From Bacillota bacterium (GTDB lineage: Bacteria > Bacillota > Desulfotomaculia > Desulfotomaculales > Desulfallaceae), in NCBI GenBank assembly GCA_009781965.1, contig WQUS01000145.1, forward strand, positions 1 through 5,506: a stretch of 5,506 nt of DNA, read 5' to 3'. Positions 1 through 4,840 of the stretch are shown piece after piece. How positions within the stretch are numbered: position 1 is the stretch's first letter; each line of letters opens with the position of its first letter. The translations under genes were made by a program, and so were the position numbers. Under the pieces are notes generated by a model, which saw only the letters and a list, made by a program, of their open reading frames with translations, made no database searches and was not told the DNA's origin.

Positions 1-246
1 AAAAGGATGGGCGCCGATATCAAGATTGAAGGGCGCAGCGCAGTGGTAGACGGCATTGCCAAATTAACAGGCGCTCAAGTAAAAGCAACCGACCTGCGCG
101 CCGGGGCAGCTTTAACCCTGGCCGGTTTGGTTGCAGAAGGTGAAACGGAAATTGAAGATGTTTATCATATTTTGCGTGGATATGACGGACTGGACCAAAA
201 GCTGGCTTCCTTAGGAGCCAATATCCAATTGGTTGGAACAGAGTAG
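1..246 (+). CDS. murA: MurA, UDP-N-acetylglucosamine 1-carboxyvinyltransferase, C-terminal part
   Basis: The 3' end of a gene that enters from the left edge in frame 1: 81 codons, then TAG at 244-246. MurA transfers enolpyruvate from phosphoenolpyruvate to UDP-GlcNAc, the first committed step of peptidoglycan synthesis, in the cytosol. The recognisable family segments are KLTGAQVKATDLRAGAAL (window residues 21-38), then HILRGYD (56-62) and KLASLGANI near the end. By alignment from memory, the D-L-R at 31-33 matches the E. coli Asp369-Leu370-Arg371 loop, and Arg59 matches Arg397 in the active site. The catalytic Cys and Lys lie in the missing upstream part. The residue before the conserved RGY is Leu where most family members have Asp, a minor oddity. 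The C-terminus has normal length and nothing suggests damage. Firmicutes often carry two MurA paralogues; which one this is cannot be told here. Confidence 0.95.
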   Translation, partial: KRMGADIKIEGRSAVVDGIAKLTGAQVKATDLRAGAALTLAGLVAEGETEIEDVYHILRGYDGLDQKLASLGANIQLVGTE

Positions 247-271
247 AAAATGGCAACGCAAGAATAAGAAT

Positions 272-331
272 GTAGTGTTAAACTCTACATGCCTGTACAA
301 TGTGATGCATGGGCGTAGAGTTGGACTCAAT
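272..331 (+). repeat. Paired dyad element, copy 1 (two 17-bp dyads 43 bp apart)
   Basis: Dyad A is GTAGTGTTAAACTCTAC at 272-288. Its arms extend to 270-290 with one mismatch in 9 bp. Dyad B is GTAGAGTTGGACTCAAT at 315-331, with two mismatches in its 7-bp arms. Both have 7-bp arms and a 3-bp spacer, and their starts are 43 bp apart. ATGCAT lies between them at 305-310. The same layout recurs at 4691-4750, and the two 60-bp elements agree at 35 of 60 positions by direct column-by-column comparison, concentrated in the dyads and ATGCAT. The 8-bp sequences AACTCTAC (281-288) and GTAGAGTT (315-322) are also exact inverted repeats of each other, so in the murA 3' transcript they could form a larger hairpin. 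Paired operator for a dimeric regulator and dispersed intergenic repeat are both possible. Confidence 0.6.
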
Positions 332-388
332 ACGTTTCGCATGTTTGCCAATATTTTGATACTGTATGGTGTGGAATATATGTAGGAA

Positions 389-420
389 GGGGCAGACTTT
401 GTGTCTGCCCCTCTTTGTTG
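389..420 (+). terminator. Intrinsic terminator after murA
   Basis: A perfect 9-bp stem, GGGGCAGAC (389-397) pairing with GTCTGCCCC (403-411), with a TTTGT loop, is followed by the moderately T-rich TCTTTGTT. It lies about 145 bp after the murA stop and before the convergent adhE. On the other strand the stem is followed only by TTCCTACATATA, so it would be a weak terminator for adhE; I see no better one for adhE between 412 and 519. Confidence 0.75.
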
Positions 421-519
421 GGCTAAAGCGCCACTGGTCGCGTCGCACTCCGCGCTGACACCAAGATGTGTCAATGAATCAAAAGAAACAGTATGAAGCG
501 AACGTGTTCCCTTATCTTT

Positions 520-3144
520 TTACTTCCCGTAATACGCCTTAATAAACAGCTCCTTCAGCTCCGATACCAGCGGAAGCCTAGGGTTCGCCGTTGTACACTG
601 ATCTTCAAACGCTTTGTCCGCCAAATAATCCACCCTACTTAGGAAGGCTTTTTCATCCACCTTGCAATCCTTTATGGTCATAGGAATATTGACCTCGGCA
701 ATTAACTTGCGCACAGCGTTGGCAAGGCTTTTCACCCCTTCTTCCGGGGTTTTGGCGGGCAAGCCTAGGTTGCGCGCAATTTCCTGATACTTTTCAGGCG
801 CGATATAATACGAATACTTAGGGAAGGATACAAACTTTGTGGGCGTTACAACGCCATTATACTCAATTACCCAAGGCAGCAGTATCGCATTCGCGCGGCC
901 ATGGGGTATTTGAAATTCACCGCCAAGCTTGTGCGCCATTGAATGGTTAACACCTAAAAAGGCATTGGTAAATGCCATCCCCGCGATAGCGGAAGCATTG
1001 TGCATCTTCTCCCTGGCCTTTTCGTTCTTACCATCCCGATATGCCTGGGGCAAATACTCAAACACCATCTGAATGGCTTTCATGGCCAAAGCATCGGTAT
1101 AATCAGAAGCCAAAATGGATACATACGCCTCAATGGCATGCGTCAACACATCAATGCCGGTATCTGCCGTAACCGATGGCGGCACCGTCATGACAAAATC
1201 GGGGTCAATGATTGCCACATCAGGGGTTAAGGAATAATCCGCCAAGGGATACTTAATATTATTTTCCTTATCCGTAATGACCGCAAAAGAAGTCACTTCG
1301 GAGCCGGTGCCGGAGGTCGTCGGGATGGCCACCATCTTGCACTTCCGTCCCAGGTTCGGTATCTTATAAGCGCGCTTACGAATATCCAGGAATTTTTGCG
1401 CCAAAGCGCTAAAGTCCACGTCCGGCTGCTCATAGTACAGCCACATGCCTTTGGCCGCGTCCATCGGTGAACCGCCGCCCAGCGCCAGTATCATATCCGG
1501 CTTAAACAGGTTAATGGCGGCTACACCCTTCTTAATTGTGTCAAATGAAGGGTCCGGCTCCACCTCGCTGAAAATTTCGCAATGCACATGATCCTTACGT
1601 TTGCGTAAATGATATAGTACCCGGTCTACATACCCCAACTTCACCATGGATTCATCCGTTACAATAAAAACACGAGAAATGTCCGGCATTTTTTCCAGGT
1701 ACTGTACAGAGCCAAACTCGAAATATATTTTCTCGGGAACTTTAAACCACTGCATATTCACGCGACGCTTCGCCACCCTTTTTTTATTCAGCAGGTTGAT
1801 TGCCGTCACATTAGACGTAGTGGAGTTGTTGCCGTAAGAGCCGCAGCCCAACGTTAATGAAGGCATATTGGTGTTGTATAAGTCACCGATTGCGCCATGG
1901 CTGGACGGGGAATTCACAATGACGCGCCCCGTTTTGCAGACCTTGGCAAATTGCTCAATCACCTTTTGATCGTTGGAATGAATGACGGAGGAATGGCCCA
2001 GGCCGCCCAGCAACACCATCTTTTCGGCCAGCTCAATGCCCTGCTTTGCATCCTTCGCTTTCAAAACAGCCAGCACCGGAGACAGCTTTTCCCGCGACAA
2101 GGGGAATTCATCCCCTACGCCGTCAATCTCGCAGCAGATAAGCTTAGTGTCCTTGGGAATATGTATCCCTGCCATTTCCGCAATCATATAAGGATACATG
2201 CCTACAATTTTGGGGTTTACCGCATCCTTCTGCGGGTCAATGACAATCGGTACCAGCTTTTCAATTTCGTCTTTTGTGGCAAAATAGCATTTATTGAGCT
2301 TCATGTACTCTACAACTTCGTTATAAATCGGCGCTTCAATGATAGCGGCCTGCTCGGAGGCACAGATCATGCCATTATCAAAAGACTTGGAAAGGATCAA
2401 ATCGGTAACCGACTGCTTAATGTCCGCGGTCTTTTCAATAAAACAGGGTACATTGCCCGGGCCTACGCCCAAAGCCGGCTTACCGGTAGAATATGCGGCC
2501 CGTACCATTCCGGACCCGCCCGTCGCCAGTACCAAAGAAATATTGGGGTGGTTCATTAGCAGACTGGTAGCTTCCAAACTCGGGTTTTCTACCCATTGTA
2601 TACAATGCTCAGGCGCGCCCGCCGCAAGAGCCGCGTCACGTACAATACGCGCCGCCTCCCGTGAACATTTCTGCGCAGAGGGATGAAACGCGAAAACAAT
2701 CGGGTTTCTCGTCTTCGTAGAGATAATCGACTTAAACATTGTGGTGCTGGTAGGGTTGGTCACCGGGGTTACGCCCGCGATTACACCCACCGGCTCGGCA
2801 ATTTCAAAATAATCTTCCTCTTCGTTTTCGTCGATAATCCCCACTGTTTTTTCGTATTTAATACTGTGGTAGATATATTCCGTGGCAAAAATATTTTTGG
2901 TAATTTTATCCTCATAGATGCCCCGGCCGGTTTCCTCTACTGCCGCTTTGGCCAAAACCATTTGGGCGGCATGCCCCGCCAATGACATTTGCTTAACGAT
3001 CTCATCAATTTTTTCTTGACTATAGGACATGTAAGCTTCCAATGCCGTTAACGCATTCGACACCAAACGATCCACTTCCGCTTTTGCCTGCAGGCTAGCA
3101 TCCGCCATCTTTTCCTCCTGGTCGGGTGTTTTCTTCTCTTTCAT
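520..3144 (-). CDS. adhE: AdhE, bifunctional acetaldehyde-CoA / alcohol dehydrogenase
   Basis: An 874-residue fusion enzyme that reduces acetyl-CoA to acetaldehyde and then ethanol, using two NADH; it is cytosolic and in well-studied bacteria assembles into spirosome filaments. Residues ~15-450 are the CoA-acylating aldehyde dehydrogenase domain: EPVGVIAGVTPVTNPTST at 117-134, GVGPGNVP at 226-233, and catalytic Cys261 in SFDNGMICASEQ. After a linker (~450-470) comes the iron-dependent alcohol dehydrogenase domain: GGGSPMDAAK at 556-565, IPTTSGTGSEVT at 607-618, and expected Fe ligands Asp665, His669, His734 and His748, with the same spacing as in E. coli AdhE. Length is normal and no catalytic motif is missing. 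The start at 3144 has AAAGGAGGG (3152-3160) with an 8-nt spacer. Met13 at 3108 also has AGGAGG (3114-3119), with 5 nt, so a shorter 862-residue form is possible. The upstream Rex-like site suggests NADH-responsive control. It is convergent with murA. Confidence 0.97.
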   Translation of the reverse strand: MKEKKTPDQEEKMADASLQAKAEVDRLVSNALTALEAYMSYSQEKIDEIVKQMSLAGHAAQMVLAKAAVEETGRGIYEDKITKNIFATEYIYHSIKYEKTVGIIDENEEEDYFEIAEPVGVIAGVTPVTNPTSTTMFKSIISTKTRNPIVFAFHPSAQKCSREAARIVRDAALAAGAPEHCIQWVENPSLEATSLLMNHPNISLVLATGGSGMVRAAYSTGKPALGVGPGNVPCFIEKTADIKQSVTDLILSKSFDNGMICASEQAAIIEAPIYNEVVEYMKLNKCYFATKDEIEKLVPIVIDPQKDAVNPKIVGMYPYMIAEMAGIHIPKDTKLICCEIDGVGDEFPLSREKLSPVLAVLKAKDAKQGIELAEKMVLLGGLGHSSVIHSNDQKVIEQFAKVCKTGRVIVNSPSSHGAIGDLYNTNMPSLTLGCGSYGNNSTTSNVTAINLLNKKRVAKRRVNMQWFKVPEKIYFEFGSVQYLEKMPDISRVFIVTDESMVKLGYVDRVLYHLRKRKDHVHCEIFSEVEPDPSFDTIKKGVAAINLFKPDMILALGGGSPMDAAKGMWLYYEQPDVDFSALAQKFLDIRKRAYKIPNLGRKCKMVAIPTTSGTGSEVTSFAVITDKENNIKYPLADYSLTPDVAIIDPDFVMTVPPSVTADTGIDVLTHAIEAYVSILASDYTDALAMKAIQMVFEYLPQAYRDGKNEKAREKMHNASAIAGMAFTNAFLGVNHSMAHKLGGEFQIPHGRANAILLPWVIEYNGVVTPTKFVSFPKYSYYIAPEKYQEIARNLGLPAKTPEEGVKSLANAVRKLIAEVNIPMTIKDCKVDEKAFLSRVDYLADKAFEDQCTTANPRLPLVSELKELFIKAYYGK
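3114..3119 (-). promoter_or_regulatory. Internal ribosome binding site for alternative AdhE start (Met13)
   Basis: AGGAGG on the minus strand, 5 nt before the ATG at 3106-3108. It is encoded inside the Gln-Glu-Glu codons of the first 12 AdhE residues. The upstream start at 3144 has an equally strong site (3152-3160) with a more usual 8-nt spacer, so I chose 3144, but either or both starts could be used. Confidence 0.45.
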
Positions 3145-3151
3145 CTTTATG

Positions 3152-3160
3152 CCCTCCTTT
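3152..3160 (-). promoter_or_regulatory. Ribosome binding site of adhE
   Basis: AAAGGAGGG on the minus strand; the AGGAGG core at 3153-3158 is separated by 8 nt from the ATG at 3144. This near-perfect anti-16S match supports the longer AdhE form. Confidence 0.8.
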
Positions 3161-3208
3161 TATATCGCTGCATTTTCAACATAATAAACTGTCTTTAGCG
3201 TCATGACA

Positions 3209-3226
3209 TTGTTAAATAAATAACAT
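3209..3226 (-). promoter_or_regulatory. Candidate Rex operator of adhE
   Basis: Plus-strand TTGTTAAATAAATAACAT matches the Rex consensus TTGTTAA-N4-TTAACAA at 12 of 14 defined positions, with the correct 4-bp spacer. It sits at about +10 to +27 from the transcription start predicted from the adhE promoter, where a bound repressor would block RNA polymerase. Rex is the NADH/NAD+-sensing repressor of Gram-positive bacteria, and adhE is among its established targets in clostridia. That Rex controls this copy is inferred from site and target gene. Confidence 0.7.
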
Positions 3227-3242
3227 ATTTATGCGTGGGTAT

Positions 3243-3271
3243 AGTATAGCATAGTATGTCGCAATTTGCAA
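3243..3271 (-). promoter_or_regulatory. adhE promoter
   Basis: Minus strand: -35 TTGCAA (3266-3271), 17-nt spacer, -10 TATACT (3243-3248); predicted start of transcription near 3236, giving a leader of about 90 nt. The repeated TATACT/TACTAT motifs around the -10 allow a start a few bases away. Confidence 0.65.
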
Positions 3272-3284
3272 TCATTTTATTTTC

Positions 3285-3316
3285 CATAATACATCGTAAT
3301 ATATCATAATACAGCG
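3285..3316 (-). repeat. Phased direct repeat upstream of adhE promoter
   Basis: CATAATACATCG (3285-3296) and CATAATACAGCG (3305-3316) on the plus strand agree at 11 of 12 positions and start exactly 20 bp apart, about two helical turns. They are centred near -55 and -75 from the predicted adhE start, a usual place for an activator. No regulator is recognised from the sequence. Confidence 0.4.
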
Positions 3317-3447
3317 TCATTGAGCACGTACGCGCCCTTACGCCCAGCCGTTTGCGGTCTACTTCCCCCACAAGGCAGTTTTCCTGGTTTCACGCCAAGG
3401 TTGGGCTAATTTGCGCGTTGGACGCGGCGTTTAAAGCGCATAAATAG
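3317..3447. other. G+C-rich intergenic segment without a recognised gene
   Basis: Between the AT-rich adhE control region and the terminator at 3448-3489 lies a stretch clearly richer in G+C than both flanks, with several GCGC and CGTACG-type words. The nominal open frame from the protease remnant runs to a TGA at 3390-3392 on the minus strand, but beyond a terminator, so it is unlikely to be translated. I see no start codon with a ribosome binding site, no tRNA and no clear hairpin with a T tract. It may be debris from a deleted gene. Confidence 0.4.
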
Positions 3448-3782
3448 AATAAATAAAAACGGTACCCCGCCGAAAGTGGCAAGGTACCGAAACTAAAAAT
3501 CGTATCTTTACAATGAAAGATTGAGATTGTGGTGTTGTCTATCCCATAAACCAAAGCTGTCAGACTGTGCCATAAATACGTAGCAGTAAATGACTTGCCT
3601 GAATTCAATGTAATAAAACGAGATTCATCAATGCCATTAAAGTTATTCTTTGTAACGATTCCAATAATAGGGCCATTTGTGCCAGCTCTTATTGTATCAC
3701 CAGCACTAAAGGCGTGCCCAGCGGAAACCAACCCATTTAACTTGGCATAAGCCGCGCTCGCATAGTTAATGCCATTATTAAT
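3390..3782 (-). pseudogene. Remnant of S1-family (streptogrisin-like) protease catalytic domain, behind an in-frame stop
   Basis: Immediately after the TAA of the propeptide gene, the same frame stays open for 130 codons to TGA at 3390-3392. The first ~75 residues resemble the mature domain of secreted S1 (trypsin-fold) proteases: GLVSAGHAFSAGDTI carries the motif around the catalytic His (CAC at 3714-3716), and IIGIVTKNNFNGIDESRF fits the region around the catalytic Asp (GAT at 3627-3629). The GDSGGP-type serine motif is absent, and the last ~33 codons overlap or follow a strong terminator, so the C-terminal half appears lost. There is no ribosome binding site before the only early start candidate, TTG at 3731, so independent translation is unlikely. 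I read it as the disabled half of the gene at 3783-4490. The family call is from motif memory and moderately sure. Confidence 0.6.
3448..3489 (-). terminator. Intrinsic terminator of the protease locus
   Basis: On the minus strand, CGGTACC, two T, GCC (3478-3489) can pair with GGC, two G, GGTACCG (3460-3471) around a 6-nt loop, and is followed directly by TTTTTATTTATT (3448-3459). The two T/G positions make G-U wobble pairs in RNA, so the stem is a continuous 12 bp. On the plus strand the same positions become A/C mismatches and no T tract follows, so it works in the minus direction only. Confidence 0.8.
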
Positions 3783-4490
3783 TTAAGTAGTGGGGCTGAC
3801 AGACGACGAAGTCAAAACCGGAAGATCATCTTGCGTTATATACTCAAATCTAAGTGATTCGCTTACCTGTTGTTTTGATTTCACTTTTGCATTTTTTGTA
3901 ACAAACTTTGTGATGTTATTTTCTTTATCCTTGTTACCATCCAAGATCTGGACGACAACCTGATTTGACGGTATATCAACATACCAAGCGCCAATACTTA
4001 AATCAACGGCGCTGCCCGTAAGCGATTCGCATACTGAAAGCAAATCAGCCTCGGTGAATTTTACTTCTTTCAGTTTAACTTTCTTGTTGTTCTTTGATTG
4101 ATCGCTGTTTTTTATGACTTTTTTAGAAATATTTCTGTTTGGATCTTTTGCTATATTGTCCAAAGAGCTGCTGCCGTCAATCAGCAATACGTTTACATTG
4201 CCCTCTGCGTCAATATACGCGCCGCCGTAGTCACTTAGATGAATTTGATTGTTCTGTAAAGAGGAATCTTCTTTGGCCACGCTTATGCCAAGTTCTTGAA
4301 GCACATTAGCTTGATTCAAACACAAAACATAAACATTTTCCGACGGCGCCGCAATAGCGCTTTCATCCAGCGTTACATCTGCAATATTAGGCGACGAGGT
4401 GGATTCATCCGCGAAAGCCCTTTGGGTGAACAGCAACGATGTAATCAAGAAAGCTAAAACAATAATTCTAAATCTTTTGAAAAACATCAT
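3783..4490 (-). CDS. Secreted propeptide-like protein, N-terminal half of a split S1-family serine protease
   Basis: 235 residues from ATG at 4490. A signal peptide is clear: MMFFKRFR, a hydrophobic core IIVLAFLITSLLF, and a likely cleavage after AFA at residues 25-27. The rest, ~208 residues, resembles the propeptide of Gram-positive streptogrisin/alpha-lytic-type proteases: GGAYIDAEGNVNVLLIDG (89-106), a Lys-rich linker (~118-145), then a second alpha/beta-like unit with LSIGAWYVDIPSNQVVVQI (164-182) and LRFEYI (213-218). Such propeptides act as folding chaperones and inhibitors of the attached protease. Here TAA (3783-3785) cuts it off just before the catalytic domain, whose degraded codons follow in the same frame. 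The start was chosen because GGAGGG (4498-4503) is 7 nt before ATG 4490; a TTG at 4496 is too close to it. It has its own promoter and is divergent from parA. The ORF is well supported; its family and any residual function are less sure. Confidence 0.75.
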   Translation of the reverse strand: MMFFKRFRIIVLAFLITSLLFTQRAFADESTSSPNIADVTLDESAIAAPSENVYVLCLNQANVLQELGISVAKEDSSLQNNQIHLSDYGGAYIDAEGNVNVLLIDGSSSLDNIAKDPNRNISKKVIKNSDQSKNNKKVKLKEVKFTEADLLSVCESLTGSAVDLSIGAWYVDIPSNQVVVQILDGNKDKENNITKFVTKNAKVKSKQQVSESLRFEYITQDDLPVLTSSSVSPTT

Positions 4491-4497
4491 TTGCAAT

Positions 4498-4503
4498 CCC
4501 TCC
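4498..4503 (-). promoter_or_regulatory. Ribosome binding site deciding the start of the propeptide gene
   Basis: GGAGGG on the minus strand, 7 nt before ATG at 4490 but only 1 nt before the in-frame TTG at 4496. It therefore fixes the start at 4490 and gives a normal signal-peptide N-terminus. Confidence 0.75.
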
Positions 4504-4580
4504 GTGAATATTAATTTATGATAATAATATAACTTTATACCAGATTAAAGTATGTCGTTATTATATTTATTCAGTAACAT

Positions 4581-4597
4581 TGATTGTTAACCAATCA
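4581..4597. promoter_or_regulatory. Palindrome in the protease leader, possible operator
   Basis: TGATTGTTAACCAATCA has perfect 6-bp arms (TGATTG/CAATCA) around TTAAC. It lies about +5 to +21 from the predicted start of transcription of the protease gene. It contains a TTGTTAA Rex half-site, but the other half does not match Rex, so I do not assign a regulator. Confidence 0.4.
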
Positions 4598-4608
4598 AAT
4601 TTAAACAT

Positions 4609-4638
4609 ATTATAACTATAGATATACAATATTGTCAA
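4609..4638 (-). promoter_or_regulatory. Promoter of the protease/propeptide gene
   Basis: Minus strand: -35 TTGACA (4633-4638) and -10 TATAAT (4609-4614), both perfect sigma-A consensus hexamers, with an 18-nt spacer. Predicted start near 4602 gives an AT-rich leader of about 110 nt before the ATG at 4490. It is unusually strong for a broken gene. Confidence 0.75.
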
Positions 4639-4690
4639 TAGAATCCATTGTTTGTCTAAAATTATCCATAATGCGGCATCTTCGGCCACC

Positions 4691-4750
4691 ATAGAGTTAT
4701 ACTCTATCACAAAGATAACCATTATGCATCACCATAGACTTGCACTCTAC
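4691..4750 (+). repeat. Paired dyad element, copy 2 (two 17-bp dyads 43 bp apart)
   Basis: Dyad C, ATAGAGTTATACTCTAT (4691-4707), is a perfect 7-3-7 inverted repeat. Dyad D, ATAGACTTGCACTCTAC (4734-4750), has two arm mismatches. Their starts are 43 bp apart, with ATGCAT at 4724-4729, the same offset as in the element at 272-331. The dyads sit in longer direct repeats, each beginning CACCATAGA (4687 and 4730). An extra half-site, ACTCTAT, follows at 4752-4758. The element lies between the divergent protease and parA promoters, about 27 bp upstream of the parA -35 and 52 bp upstream of the protease -35, so a bound protein could affect either gene. Confidence 0.65.
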
Positions 4751-4777
4751 AACTCTATAAAATTCCATTCAATTTGT

Positions 4778-4808
4778 TTGTACAAACACTTCGCATTTAT
4801 GATATAAT
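4778..4808 (+). promoter_or_regulatory. parA promoter
   Basis: -10 TATAAT (4803-4808) is preceded by TG at 4800-4801, making an extended -10. The -35 is weaker: TTGTAC at 4778-4783 with a 19-nt spacer, or TGTACA one base later with 18. Predicted start is near 4815, giving a short leader before the ribosome binding site. Confidence 0.65.
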
Positions 4809-4825
4809 AAATAACATCCTAAACC

Positions 4826-4832
4826 AAAGGAG
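4826..4832 (+). promoter_or_regulatory. Ribosome binding site fixing the TTG start of parA
   Basis: AAAGGAG followed by an 8-nt spacer to TTG at 4841-4843. There is no in-frame ATG before the Walker A motif, so this site decides the start. Confidence 0.8.
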
Positions 4833-4840
4833 TTTTCCCA

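Noticed and set aside
456..473. TGACAC/GTGTCA inverted repeat as an adhE terminator
   Set aside because: The stem is only 6 bp and no T tract follows on either strand.
211..474. An 87-codon minus-strand frame between murA and adhE
   Set aside because: It runs through the terminator hairpin and both dyads and overlaps murA; I see no ribosome binding site or recognisable motif.
2305..2314. ACTCTACAAC inside adhE, resembling the dyad half-site
   Set aside because: There is no matching TAGAGT arm 3 bp upstream, and the sequence is explained by AdhE codons.
1897..2559. A 220-codon open frame on the plus strand
   Set aside because: It is antisense to the conserved aldehyde dehydrogenase domain of AdhE, has no ribosome binding site, and its translation looks like no family I recognise. 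The same holds for the other plus-strand frames inside 520-3144.
4662..4670. TTATCCATA, one base from a DnaA box
   Set aside because: It is a single imperfect copy in AT-rich DNA with no cluster, so it is not evidence for a replication origin, although a parA gene is nearby.
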